Assembly (NCBI RefSeq): GCF_000737515.1
Contig: NZ_CP006587.1
Coordinates: 2,909,001-2,973,000, forward strand
DNA: 64,000 nucleotides
Source: Hymenobacter sp. APR13
Lineage (GTDB): Bacteria; Bacteroidota; Bacteroidia; Cytophagales; Hymenobacteraceae
Direction: 5' to 3'
Shown here: positions 33,312 to 42,868 of the stretch, one piece after another
How positions within the stretch are numbered: position 1 is the stretch's first letter
Layout: each line of letters begins with the position of its first letter
Program-made: the position numbers and the translations under genes
Notes under the pieces: generated by a model
Databases searched by the model: none
Seen by the model: the letters and a program-made list of their open reading frames with translations, nothing else
What the model was told of the DNA's origin: nothing

Positions 33312-35598
33312 TTACTTGGCTGGCTGCACCAGCAGCACTTCGCCGGGCTTCACATTGAAGTCGGCCTTGTTGTTCCACTCCATGATTTGCTTGATGGTGA
33401 CGCCGTATTTGCGCGAAATGGCATACATCGACTCGCCGCCGGCTACCGTGTGGCGCACCATAGCCGCCGCCGGAGCGGCCGTCGGGTTTGACGCTGCTGG
33501 CGCCACCAAGGGTGCCGGCGTGCCGCCAGCCGGCGCCGCTACCCGCAGCACCTGGCCCAGCCGCAACGACGGATTCTGCGGCAGGTTGTTCCAGACAATC
33601 AGGTCGGCGGGGCGCAGGTTGTAGCGGCGGGCCACTGCGTAGAGCGTTTCCTTGGGCTGCACCGTGTGCAGGCCGTTGGCCGGCACCGGCTCCACCGGGC
33701 TACTCGCGGCCGGCAGGGTAGGGGGCAGGGGCCGGGGCGCGGCTACTGGCGTGGCAACAGGCGCCACCGCCGGTTTGGCAGCTGGCGCCGCCGCTGGCGC
33801 GGCGGCCGCTACGGGTTTGGGGGCTGGCCGGGGCGCGGCTACCGGCGCGGCCGGCTCGTCGTCGGTGGTGGGCTCGTCGCCGACGGGCGTGGAGGCGGGC
33901 AGGGGCTTGCGGGCCGGCGGCGTGGCAGCTGTCGGGCGCGGCGTAGCCGGAGCAGTTGGTGCAACTACCGGCGCCGGGGGTAGCGGCTGGCTTGGGGGCC
34001 GGGGCCACGGCGGGAGCAGCCGGCTTCGGGGCGGGCGCCGCTACGGGTGGGGCGGCGGGCTCGGCGCCCAGCTCGTTCAGGTTTTCGGTGGTGGCGTCGG
34101 TGGCGGAATCGGGCTGGGTGACCGTGCCGGAAGGGGCGGGGGCGTCGTCGGCTTCAACGGCGTCTTCCAGCTCCCGGATGGCGCTGGCCGTGTTGCCGCG
34201 GTACGGCTCAGTTTCATCGATGCGGCGCTTCTTCGCGGCTGGGTCGGCCGAGGCCGGCGTCGCGGCTGGGGCTGCTGGGGCGGCTTTGGGTGCCGAGGCC
34301 GCCGAAGGCCGCTCGAAAGCCGCCAGCGCCTTTTCGTTTTTGCTGTCGGCGTACTCGATGGCGACGTCTTTGGGGCGAGTGTGCTTCAGCCACAGAATGC
34401 GGCCGGGGCGCAGCTCCTCATTGCGCGGCATGCGGTTCTTGGCCCAGATGGCCTTGGCCCGGATGCCGTACTTCTGCGACACCGTTGCCACGCTCTCGCC
34501 GGGCTGGGCCACGTGGTATTCCACCTCGCTCTTGTCGCGCTTTTTCTGCACGAAGTAAGGCTGGCCCACCACAATGTTATCGAAGGCAAACAGGTCGTTG
34601 TACTGCATGAACTTGCGCACCTTCAGGTTGGCGCGCTTGGCCATGCTTTCCTTGGTTTCGCCGGGCAGCGCCACCAGCGCCCGGATGCCGTTCACGCGCA
34701 CGTAGTCGGCGTTTTGCGGGTCGGGTTTGGGCTGGTTGAGCAGCTGGCCGGCGGTGGCGCTTTTCTGCTGCGCCGCCAGGGCCGTCTGCTGAATCGGGTC
34801 GGTGATGGGCACCAGCATCGTGTAGATGCGGTCGGTGGGCACGGTGGGCGTGAGCAGCCAGCGGTTGTGGCGGGCGGTTTCGGCGGGGTCGGTTTGCAGG
34901 CTCTGGGCAATGCCGGCCATGGAGAGGCCGGGCGGCGCCGGAAACTCCTGCAGCTGCAGCAGCGGCTTGGGGTTGTGGCCGACTGCGGGCTCATAGGCCA
35001 GCTTGTGGGCCAGCATCGTGAGGATGTACGCGTGGGTTTGCTCGGAAATCGGCATTTCCGTGGCGTTGTAGTCGGTGGGCAGGGTGTAGGGCTTCACGCC
35101 GCCCGAGCCCAGGTTGTAGCTGAGCAGCGTGTTCAGCCAGTTGTGCAAAGCCTGGTTGTTGCGCTTGAGGTACTTGGCAGCGGCCCGGCTGGAGGCCACA
35201 ATGTGCTTGCGCTCATCCACCACGTCGTTCATCACCACGCCAAAGTCGGCGGCGGTTTCGCGCTTGAACTGCCAGTAGCCCACGGCATCGTGGATGCTTT
35301 GCGCATCGCCCTGCAGGCCGCTTTCCTGAATCACCAGAAAGCGGAAGTCGAGCGGCAGCGCTTCTTCCTGAAACACCCGCTCGATAAGGGGGAAGTAGGC
35401 GTCGGCCAGGTTCACGCGGGCCTGAAACGAGGCCGGGTGGCTGCGCAGCGCGTCTACTTTCTGCTGCACGGCGCGGCGGCCGCCTTCGGTGAGGCGCAGG
35501 TGCAGGCCGGCAAAATCGAAGGTGGCCGGAACGGATACGCTCTGGGCGGCGGCCAGCAGCGGTAGCCAGCAAAGCAGTACGAGTACAATTCTTTTCAT
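33312..35598 (-). pseudogene. MltD-like lytic transglycosylase with LysM domains, frameshifted
   Basis: The 5' part (33700-35598) encodes a signal peptide, an SLT transglycosylase domain with the catalytic Glu in VIQESGLQGDAQS, and two LysM-like segments (VALPGETKESMAKRANL; YHVAQPGESVATVSQKYGI). After a Pro/Ala-rich linker the frame turns into Cys/Arg-rich nonsense at residue 545 or so. The neighbouring frame continues the same linker and two more LysM domains (HTVQPKETLYAVARRYNL; HTVAGGESMYAISRKYGV) to the stop at 33312. Removing one base from the five-G run 33976-33980 joins the two. The break could be a real mutation, slippage or a sequence error. The intact protein would cleave peptidoglycan glycan strands. 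Confidence 0.8.
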
Positions 35599-35852
35599 GA
35601 CAGGCAACAAGCGCAGCTCTGGCTTCGCGACTTGTGCTCACCAGACTCCGACGCTTACAAAGTAGAGGAAAAAAACGCGGGAATTGACATAATTAGCCCG
35701 GTCATGTGGCATCAGCCCCGACAATACCCGCAAACCTGCAGGCGCTTTTACCTCTGAAAAGATTGGGTTGCACACTGCCCGGAATTCAATTCCGACCCAG
35801 CCTCGATTCAGCCAAGCCGCGGCCGGCCTATCTGCTGACCTCCCGGAAATGC

Positions 35853-35880
35853 AAAAAGCGCCGGCCCGGCCGACGCTTTT
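35853..35880 (-). terminator. Terminator of the outer membrane receptor gene
   Basis: The stem AAGCGtCGGC/GCCGgCGCTT, with a mismatch, is followed on the minus strand by Ts, 15 bp past the stop codon at 35895. Confidence 0.7.
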
Positions 35881-35894
35881 GCTCTTGAATCAGA

Positions 35895-38837
35895 CTACAT
35901 ACCGCCACCGGGCGGCGGGCCATCGGGGCGCCCAAAGCCGCCCGGGCCGCGCCGGCCGCCGGGGGCGCCGGAGCCGGGCAGGGCATCGGCGGGGCCGGCG
36001 CCGGCAAAGCTGCGGATGTTGTAGGTGAACATCAGCATGAAGTAGCGCTGGAGGATGTTGGTTTGCACGTCCTCGGTGTAGGCGGCCGTGTTGTTGACCT
36101 GAATGCTGTTGTTCTGGCCCAGCAAATCGAAGGCGTAGAGCTTGATTTCGGCCTGCTGCTTGGCGCCCAGCTTCTTGCCCACCGAGCCGTTCCAGAGCAC
36201 AAAGTTCTGGTTGAAGCCCGCCGACAAACCCTGGTTGAGCTGGTGCGTCACATCAGACTGCACCGTCACGCCCTTCGCGATAATCCAGGAAAAGCGCAGG
36301 CTGGTGTTCTGGCGGAAGTACTGCCGGTCTACCTGGCCGGGCAACGAGTTGCGCACGTAGCTCTGGCTGGAATTCGAGGACAGCGTGAAATCCAGCTCGG
36401 GGCTGATGTTGCTGCTCAGCACCGCGCCCAGCCCAAACGACGGCGTGCGGCTGTAGTTCAGCTCGCTGAACACCAGGCCCGGCGTTTGGGAGTAGGTGGC
36501 GTTGGCGTTCAGGTTGAGGTTGGACTTCACTAAGCTAAGTGGCAAGCTGTAGTTCAGGAAGGAGCGGAGCGTGTATTGCTGATCGACGTTGACGGGCCGC
36601 GTGAGCTGGCCGCCCACCGGAATGACGATGCCGCCTTCCGTCACGGGTGAGGTGCCGGCGTAGATGGTGTTGTTGGTGATGTAGTTGTTGGTGTAGGAGC
36701 CGCCGATCAGAGCAAAAAACGAGGTGGACTTCTCCGGTACCGCCGACGAATACCGCAGAAACAGGTTGTGGCGGTATTCCTGGCGCAGATTGGGGTTGCC
36801 GGTGGTGAGCTGCAGCGGGTTGGCGTTGTTCACCACTTCCTGCAGCTGGCTGATGCTGGGGGCGTTGGTGTTGGTGCGGTAGTTGAGCCGCAGGTTCTGC
36901 TGCTTCGAGAAGTTGTAGCGCACCGTGGCGTTGGGCAGCACGTTCAGGAAGCTGCGCTCGGTGAGGGCTGCGCGCGGAAACTCCTGGTCGGAGCGCAGCT
37001 GGGCGTTCTGCACGGCCGTGCCCACGGTCCACTGGAAGTCCTTGTTTTGGTAGCGGTAGGTCAGCTCGCCCGAGTTGGTGAGGTAGCGGCTCTGAAATAC
37101 GCTGCTGAGCGTGTCATTGAGCAACGAAAACGCCTGCTCGCCCGGCGAGAAGTCAAAGGTGCGCTTATCGGACTCGTTGGGCGTGTACGACACGCGGTAC
37201 TCGGCCTGCAGCTGGCTGAACTGGCTGATGGGCTCAGTGTAGTTGACGTTGCCGGTCCAGGCCCAGCCCTGCTGCGTGAGTTCCGAAAACTGGTTGAGCA
37301 GCGTGGTGCGCCCGCCCACCGCCGAGGTCGACGAGAGCAGGTTGTTGTCGCCTTCTTTGTCGTTATACGTCGTGTTCAGCCCCACCGAAACCGTGCGGCC
37401 GCGCTTGGCAAAACGGTGCCGGTACTGCAGCTGGTTGGCCGCCGTGATGCCCGTCAGAGCCGAGCGGTAGGTGCTGGTGTTGGCGCCCTGCGTTTCGCCG
37501 GCTACGTCGCCGGTGCTCAGGAACGTGCGCCCGTCGAGGCCGCTGTTGCCGGTGTTGCGCTGCACCGAGAGGCTGGGCCGCCAAATCAGCGAGTTCACCG
37601 AATCGAACTTGTGCTCCAGCCGCAGATTGAAGCGGTTGTTGATGTTGCGGCTCGCGTTCTGCGACAGTACATTGTAGCGCAGATCATCGGTGGAGCCCTG
37701 CGGCGCCACGTAGCGGCGTAGCAGGTTGGTGCGGGCCGTGTTGTCGGAGAGGTTGAAGAAGTAGCTGCCCTGCACGTCGGTTTTGGTGCCCCAGGTGTCG
37801 GAGTAGTTGAGGCCCAGCGCGTGGGTCTTGCTGATACCGCCCTGCTGGTTCACCAGAAAGTCGCCGGAGTTGTTGCCGCCGCCACCCTGGCCGCCACCGC
37901 CGGGCCGCCCGCCCTGGCCACCCCCGCGCCCACCCCGCGCCCCGCCGCCCCCGCCCGACGAGGTACCCACCACGCCGAGCAAGTCTTCGGTGCCGAAGTT
38001 TTGCTCGTTCACGTTGTTGCTCTGGGCCACCACGCTCAGGCGCTGCTTGCCTTTGAACTGGTTGAGGTTGCCGCTCAGTCGGTACCGGTCGTCCTGGGGG
38101 CCGTAGCCGGCCAGCACCCGCCCAAACTTGCCGTTGCGGAACTGCGGCTTGGTTACGATGTTAATGGTTTTCTGCTGGTTGCCGTCGTCGAAGCCCGTAA
38201 ACTGGCTTTGGTCGGAGGCGCGGTCATACACCTGAATCTTGTCGATGACCTCGGCCGGAATGTTCTTGAGCACCGCGTCGGGGTCGTTGCCGAAAAACTC
38301 CTTGCCATCCACCAGCACCCGCTGCACTTGCTCGCCCTGGGCCTGCACTTTGCCGTTGGTCGGGTCCACGGTCACGCCGGGCATCTTGGTGATGAGGTCC
38401 TGGGCGCTGGCGTCGGGGTTGGTCTTGAACGAGCCGGCGTTGAACTGGGCCGTGTCGCCTTTTTGGATGGCGGCGGCCGCTTTGCCCACTACTTCCACGC
38501 CTTTCAAGGCCACGCCGCCGGTGGCCAGCGTGAGGTTGCCCAGGGCCAGCGGCTGCCCGCTCAGCGTCAGCTGCCGCTGCAGCGTCTGGTAGCCCAGAAA
38601 CGAAATCGTGAGCTGGTAGCGGCCGTTGGGCAGGTTGGTTATCGTGAAGTTGCCGTCGGCGTCGGCCGCCGCGCCGTTCTTCACCGAGTCGGCCGACAGG
38701 CCCCGCACCAGCACGTTGGCCCCAATCAGCGGCGACTGGTCGGTGCCGTCCACAATGCGGCCACTGAGCGAGGATTGGGCGTGGGCCGCCAGCGTGGTAG
38801 CCAGTAGTAGGATAACCGTAAGGAAGTGTCTGAGCAT
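35895..38837 (-). CDS. TonB-dependent receptor-like outer membrane beta-barrel protein
   Basis: A 980-residue protein. A signal peptide (MLRHFLTVILLLATTLAAHAQ) is followed by a CarboxypepD_reg-like domain (SLSGRIVDGTDQSPLIGANV, about 22-105), a plug-like region (LITKMPGVTVDPTNGKVQ; VLVDGKEFFGNDPDAVLKNIP) and a long barrel (OMP_b-brl_3 type). A poly-Gly/Arg insertion lies near residues 285-320, and the C-terminus is Gly/Pro-rich (GGFGRPDGPPPGGGM) rather than ending in an aromatic residue. Proteins of this type import or export large ligands or act as adhesins. No SusD partner is adjacent, so it is not a classic SusC. Confidence 0.85.
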   Translation of the reverse strand: MLRHFLTVILLLATTLAAHAQSSLSGRIVDGTDQSPLIGANVLVRGLSADSVKNGAAADADGNFTITNLPNGRYQLTISFLGYQTLQRQLTLSGQPLALGNLTLATGGVALKGVEVVGKAAAAIQKGDTAQFNAGSFKTNPDASAQDLITKMPGVTVDPTNGKVQAQGEQVQRVLVDGKEFFGNDPDAVLKNIPAEVIDKIQVYDRASDQSQFTGFDDGNQQKTINIVTKPQFRNGKFGRVLAGYGPQDDRYRLSGNLNQFKGKQRLSVVAQSNNVNEQNFGTEDLLGVVGTSSGGGGGARGGRGGGQGGRPGGGGQGGGGNNSGDFLVNQQGGISKTHALGLNYSDTWGTKTDVQGSYFFNLSDNTARTNLLRRYVAPQGSTDDLRYNVLSQNASRNINNRFNLRLEHKFDSVNSLIWRPSLSVQRNTGNSGLDGRTFLSTGDVAGETQGANTSTYRSALTGITAANQLQYRHRFAKRGRTVSVGLNTTYNDKEGDNNLLSSTSAVGGRTTLLNQFSELTQQGWAWTGNVNYTEPISQFSQLQAEYRVSYTPNESDKRTFDFSPGEQAFSLLNDTLSSVFQSRYLTNSGELTYRYQNKDFQWTVGTAVQNAQLRSDQEFPRAALTERSFLNVLPNATVRYNFSKQQNLRLNYRTNTNAPSISQLQEVVNNANPLQLTTGNPNLRQEYRHNLFLRYSSAVPEKSTSFFALIGGSYTNNYITNNTIYAGTSPVTEGGIVIPVGGQLTRPVNVDQQYTLRSFLNYSLPLSLVKSNLNLNANATYSQTPGLVFSELNYSRTPSFGLGAVLSSNISPELDFTLSSNSSQSYVRNSLPGQVDRQYFRQNTSLRFSWIIAKGVTVQSDVTHQLNQGLSAGFNQNFVLWNGSVGKKLGAKQQAEIKLYAFDLLGQNNSIQVNNTAAYTEDVQTNILQRYFMLMFTYNIRSFAGAGPADALPGSGAPGGRRGPGGFGRPDGPPPGGGM

Positions 38838-38931
38838 TAGCGAAAAGTCGGCGGATAGATACGTCACCAGGAGCAATAGACGCAATTGCGGCCCCCGCGT
38901 TTACTCTTCGCCGAAAAAAGCCCGCCCGCCG

Positions 38932-39573
38932 CTACCGTTTCCGCACCAGCAGCAGGCCGTCGCGCAGGGGCAGAAACACGTTTTCCACCCGCTCATCGGC
39001 CTGCACCTTGTCGTTGAAAGCCCGCACGGCGTGGGTGTCCTTGTCGGAGGGCTTCACCACGTAGGAATCCACCACCTTGCCGCCCCACAGCACGTTGTCG
39101 ATGAGCAGGAAACCGCCGGGGCGCACCTGCGGCAGCACCAGCTCGTAGTAGGCGTCGTTGTTGATTTTGTCGGCGTCGATGAACACCAAATCCCAGGTTT
39201 CGGTTAGCGTCGGCACCACGTCGGCCGCCCGCCCGATGTGCAGGTGCAGCCGCTCAGTGAGGCCGGCCTCGGCCACGTAGCGCCGGATGCGGCTTTCCAG
39301 CTCGGGGTTGAATTCCACGGTGTGCAGCTCGCCATCGGGGGCCAGCCCCTCCGCCAGGCACAGGGCCGCGTAGCCCGTGAAGGTGCCCAGCTCCAGCACC
39401 CGCCGGGGCTGCACCATGTGGCTGATCATGCTCAACAGCCGGCCCTGGGCGTGCCCGCTCAGCATACGCGGCATCAGCGTCTGGACGTGGGTTTCGCGGT
39501 TAAGGCGCGCCAGCAACGGCGGCTCGGGTGTGGTGTGGTGGTCGGCGTAGCGGAAAAAGTCTTCGGAATTCAT
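38932..39573 (-). CDS. O-methyltransferase (class I SAM-dependent)
   Basis: A 213-residue methyltransferase of the cation-dependent catechol/caffeoyl-CoA type. VLELGTFTGYAALCLAEGL is SAM motif I, HTVEFNPE is the ribose-binding acidic end of strand 2, and DLVFIDADKINNDAYYEL with LIDNVLWGGKV carry the metal-binding Asp residues. Members methylate hydroxyls of catechols or similar small molecules. The substrate is not predictable. It is followed 29 bp upstream by the solo SRA-YDG gene in the same direction. Confidence 0.9.
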   Translation of the reverse strand: MNSEDFFRYADHHTTPEPPLLARLNRETHVQTLMPRMLSGHAQGRLLSMISHMVQPRRVLELGTFTGYAALCLAEGLAPDGELHTVEFNPELESRIRRYVAEAGLTERLHLHIGRAADVVPTLTETWDLVFIDADKINNDAYYELVLPQVRPGGFLLIDNVLWGGKVVDSYVVKPSDKDTHAVRAFNDKVQADERVENVFLPLRDGLLLVRKR

Positions 39574-39602
39574 GCGGCAAAGGTAGAGCCGCCGGCGTTG
39601 GG

Positions 39603-40043
39603 CTACGGTGCCAGCGGTACCAACCTGAACAGCAACACTTGAAATCCGGCCGCGCCACGCGCAAACTCGTGGCTGATGAGGCGGTACAGGCCTTCGTAGC
39701 GGATTGCCTCCCGGCCTTCATGCGTCACGCGCTGGAATACCCGCACCGGCAGGCCGGTTTCCTGGCTGCGGCGCAGGGCCAGATTGCGGCCGGTCATTTC
39801 CTGATTGGTGGTCTGGCGTCCTGACTTCATGTCGCGGCCGCCGCTGCCGGAATAGATGATTTCGTCTTCCCCGAACAGGTCGTCTTCGTAAGCTCCGGCT
39901 AGCACAATAGAATCGGCGCCTTCCGCTTGGCTGCCACTTACGCCCGCCCGGCGCGGCCGGTGCAGCCCGCGCAAGCTCAACTCCAGCCGATTATCGAACA
40001 GGTCGCCGGGCCGGTACGTGCCGATGTGGCCGAATATGCGCAT
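39603..40043 (-). CDS. Stand-alone SRA-YDG domain protein
   Basis: A 146-residue protein that is essentially only an SRA-YDG fold: FGHIGTYRPGDLF, GVSGS...SIVLAGAYEDD, EIIYSGSGGRD, NQEMTGRNLALRRS, PVRVFQRV and YEGLYRLISHEF follow the order of the family. SRA domains flip and read modified cytosine in DNA. In bacteria they are normally joined to an HNH or other nuclease in modification-dependent restriction; here no nuclease domain is attached and none is adjacent. Possible roles are a DNA-modification reader, or a half of a split system whose nuclease lies elsewhere. Domain assignment is confident, the role is unknown. Confidence 0.82.
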   Translation of the reverse strand: MRIFGHIGTYRPGDLFDNRLELSLRGLHRPRRAGVSGSQAEGADSIVLAGAYEDDLFGEDEIIYSGSGGRDMKSGRQTTNQEMTGRNLALRRSQETGLPVRVFQRVTHEGREAIRYEGLYRLISHEFARGAAGFQVLLFRLVPLAP

Positions 40044-40080
40044 AGTGTGAGGGGAGGATGAGTGAGTGAAGGAGTGAACC

Positions 40081-40168
40081 CGTCATGCAGAGGCGCAGCC
40101 GAAGCATCTCGCCAAGATGGTGACTTTACCACACTGGCGAGATGCTTCGGCTGCGCCTATGCATGACG
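40081..40168. repeat. 88-bp inverted repeat of the CGTCATGC...GCATGACG family
   Basis: The arms 40081-40114 and 40135-40168 pair with one mismatch in 34 (CGTCATGCAGAGGCGCAGCC... against its complement). It sits right after the M16 peptidase stop codon on the minus strand and probably acts as terminator. Relatives lie at 26519, 26969, 41590 and 61430. Confidence 0.85.
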
Positions 40169-40175
40169 GGTTTAT

Positions 40176-41408
40176 TTACTCCGGCACGTACTGCAGCACG
40201 CTCAGATTATCATCCGTGAGCACCTCGTTGGCCATTTCCAGCAGCTCGGAGGACGTAATGGCGCGTATCCGGTCGAAGATTTCGTTGATGGACTCCACGC
40301 GGCCCAGGTCGAGGGTGCTTTTGGCCAGCAGCTGCATCATGCCGCCGTTGCTTTCCTCGGCCATGGCCATCTGGCCCATCAGCTGCTCTTTGGTGGTGTG
40401 CAGCTGCGCCGTGCCCAGCGCCTGCTCGCGCAGCCGCTTCAGCTCCTTCTGCACCAGCGAAACGGTACGGTTCACCTGCTTCTTCTCGGTGCCGAAGTAG
40501 ATGCCGAACAGGCCCGTGTCGGTGTAAGGCGAGTAGGTGGAGTCGATGGTGTAGACCAGGCCGTACTTCTCGCGCACCGCCAGATTGAGGCGGGAGTTCA
40601 TGCCGGGGCCGCCCAGCAGGTTATTGAGCAGGAAAAACGGAATCCGGCGCGGGTCTTCGATGGCGTAGGCGGGCCCGCCAATAAGGCAGTGGGCCTGCGT
40701 GATGGGCTTGCGCTCCAGCTGGTTTACGCGCTGGTAGCCGCTGAACGGCGTGCGGGGCCGGGCGCCCAGCTGCGCCGGCAGCGGCGCCAGGTACTTGTCG
40801 GCCAGGCGCTTCACTTCCGAAAACGGCAGGTTGCTGACGGTGCTGAACACCAGCCGGTCGGTGCGCACGTTCTCTTTCAGAAACTGCTGGAAATCGGCCT
40901 GCTGGAAGCTGCTGACACTCTCGCGGGTGCCCAGGATGTTGTGGCCCAGCGCGTGCTTGGCGAATACCACGTCGTCGAAGTCGTCGATGATGGCGTCTTC
41001 GGGGGCGTCCTGGTACATGCTCATTTCCTCCAGAATCACGCCGCGCTCCTTCTCAATCTCCTTTTCCGGAAACACCGAGTTGAACGTCAGGTCGGTCAGC
41101 AACTCGAAGGCCCGCTCGAAGTGGGTGCTGAGCAGGGAGGCGTAGAAGCAGATTTTCTCCTTGGTGGTGTAGGCGTTCAGCTCGCCGCCCACGGTTTCGA
41201 GGCGGTTGAGGATGTGGAAGCTTTTGCGCTTCTCGGTGCCTTTGAAGGCCATATGCTCCCAGAAGTGCGCCAGGCCCTGCTGGGCCGGCTTCTCGTCGCG
41301 GGAGCCAATGTCGAGCAGAAAGCCCAGGTGCGCTATTTTGGTGTGTACTACTTGTTTATGCAAAACCCGGATGCCGTTCGGCAACTCGTACAGGTCGTAA
41401 TCAGACAT
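40176..41408 (-). CDS. M16 family (insulinase-like) metallopeptidase
   Basis: A 410-residue protein with the inverted zinc motif HFWEH (H48, E51, H52) and a downstream Glu in KERGVILEEMSMY, the active half of the M16B (PqqL/YmxG) type. The second domain contains GPGMNSRLNLAVREKYGLVYTID, the R/Y substrate-carboxylate pair of the family. Such enzymes degrade small peptides or process precursors. There is no signal peptide, so it is probably cytosolic. The start is ATG 41406-41408 (MSDYDLYELP); the upstream open extension is not conserved-looking. Confidence 0.92.
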   Translation of the reverse strand: MSDYDLYELPNGIRVLHKQVVHTKIAHLGFLLDIGSRDEKPAQQGLAHFWEHMAFKGTEKRKSFHILNRLETVGGELNAYTTKEKICFYASLLSTHFERAFELLTDLTFNSVFPEKEIEKERGVILEEMSMYQDAPEDAIIDDFDDVVFAKHALGHNILGTRESVSSFQQADFQQFLKENVRTDRLVFSTVSNLPFSEVKRLADKYLAPLPAQLGARPRTPFSGYQRVNQLERKPITQAHCLIGGPAYAIEDPRRIPFFLLNNLLGGPGMNSRLNLAVREKYGLVYTIDSTYSPYTDTGLFGIYFGTEKKQVNRTVSLVQKELKRLREQALGTAQLHTTKEQLMGQMAMAEESNGGMMQLLAKSTLDLGRVESINEIFDRIRAITSSELLEMANEVLTDDNLSVLQYVPE

Positions 41409-41589
41409 TGCGTAGGGGCTTGGGGTAGGGGGCGCCGGAACTGAAATAGTGTGCCCCGGCCCTGTATAACCACGCCAGAGCGTAGCTGGTTGCAAAGGTA
41501 CGACAGGCAACAGGCAGGACCGCCATGCCAAGGGGACGCTGATGCATTTGGCGGGCTGACGTTCAGAATACCAGTACCACTCCAGCATC

Positions 41590-41660
41590 AGCACGCGAGA
41601 TGCTTAGGCTGCGCCTCTGCATGACGTCCTTTTACCTCATCACCTCATCACCTCATCACC
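41590..41660. repeat. Mixed dispersed repeats
   Basis: A single arm of the GCGAGATGCT...CTGCATGACG family (41590-41628) is followed by three CCTCATCAC units (41635-41660). They lie between the M16 gene and the GT9 gene. Confidence 0.6.
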
Positions 41661-41665
41661 AGGAA

Positions 41666-42712
41666 TCACCCTTTCCCCACCTGCTCCGCCTCAGCCAGGG
41701 CCCCTAACAGCTGCCGCGTCTCGATGCCGTAGGCACATTGGAAGTGGCCCAGCGGGCACTTGGCGTAGCCGTGCAGGCCACAGGGGCGGCAGTCCAGGTC
41801 GCCCTCAATTTCCACCACCCGCGAAAATGGGCTGAGCGGCCCGAACCCGAAAAACGGCACCGTGGAGCAATACACGGCGCAGGTAGGCGCGCCCACCGCC
41901 GAGCACAGATGCATGGGCGCCGAGTCGTTGACGTAGTTGAGCACGGCCCCACGCATGAGGGCCGCCGAGGCCAGCAAGCTCAGCTTTCCGGCCAGGTTCA
42001 GCGTTTTTTCGCGGCCGCTGGCGGCCAGCAGGGCCTCGCAGGCGGCCACGTCGGGCGGGCCGCCGAGCAGGTACACCGTGTAGTGCGCCGGCAGGGCCGC
42101 CAGCAGCTTCAGCCACTGCTCCTGCGGAAACTGCTTGGTAAACCACACCGACGTAGGCGCAATGCACAGATAAGGACCCACGGCCGCAAATGGGGCGGCG
42201 GCGGCTTCAGCGGCGGCGGTAGGGTAGAGGCGTGGGGCCGGAACGGGGCCATCATAGGCGGGGTCGAGCAGGTGCAGGTTGCGCGACACCTCGTGCACCC
42301 CGGCCCCGATGATGTGCGGCACGGCCCGCGTGAAGCCCCGGGCCAGCGGGTTCTTGTCGAAGCCGATGCGTTCCGGCGCGCCGGAGAAGGCCGTCAGGAA
42401 ACCGGTGGAGGCAAAGCGCTGCAGCGTGATGACGCGGCCGTAGTTGCCTGCCCGAATCTGCTGCAGCAGGCGCCATAGGCCGCGGTACTTGTCCTGCTTC
42501 TTGTCCCAGACCAGCACCTGCCGCACGTGCGGATGGTGCTGCACCAGGCCCTCGTTGCCCTTGCGCACCAGAAAGTCTACGGGCGTGCCGGGCTCCGTGC
42601 GGTGCAGGTGCTCCAGCAGCGCCGTGGCCAGAATTACGTCGCCGATGAAGGCGGTTTGGATGAGCAGCAGGGGCCGGGGCAGGGCTTCGGGCATCAGGGC
42701 AGCAGGAGGCAT
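41666..42712 (-). CDS. Glycosyltransferase family 9 (heptosyltransferase-like)
   Basis: A 348-residue GT-B protein. The opening LLLIQTAFIGDVILATALLEHL is the acceptor-side loop of ADP-heptose:LPS heptosyltransferases, and NDSAPMHLCSAVGAPTCAVY is the nucleotide-sugar region. The C-terminus has DCRPCGLHGYAKCPLGHFQC, four cysteines in the CX2CX7CX6C pattern also seen in the second GT9 here. It likely adds a heptose or related sugar to lipopolysaccharide core at the inner membrane. There are two candidate ATGs (42712 and 42694); I used the outer one. It is divergent from the aminopeptidase gene. Confidence 0.88.
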   Translation of the reverse strand: MPPAALMPEALPRPLLLIQTAFIGDVILATALLEHLHRTEPGTPVDFLVRKGNEGLVQHHPHVRQVLVWDKKQDKYRGLWRLLQQIRAGNYGRVITLQRFASTGFLTAFSGAPERIGFDKNPLARGFTRAVPHIIGAGVHEVSRNLHLLDPAYDGPVPAPRLYPTAAAEAAAAPFAAVGPYLCIAPTSVWFTKQFPQEQWLKLLAALPAHYTVYLLGGPPDVAACEALLAASGREKTLNLAGKLSLLASAALMRGAVLNYVNDSAPMHLCSAVGAPTCAVYCSTVPFFGFGPLSPFSRVVEIEGDLDCRPCGLHGYAKCPLGHFQCAYGIETRQLLGALAEAEQVGKG

Positions 42713-42868
42713 GCGAGGAAAGTGGGTTGCAATGATACGCAACTGCCCGGTGGTCTGGATCTGAAAAGTCCTGGCCCGATGGCCCGAGCCAGCTCCCGGC
42801 ATTCTCCTAACTTGCAGCCGGCGCGCCCCGGCCGCGTCCTTCTGTCTTTACCACCCAAGCCCCGCCCC

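Noticed and set aside
33652-35565. 637-codon plus-strand open frame opposite the lytic transglycosylase
   Set aside because: The Gly/Arg/Val-rich translation is the complement of Pro/Ala-rich linkers. The minus strand carries real SLT and LysM domains.
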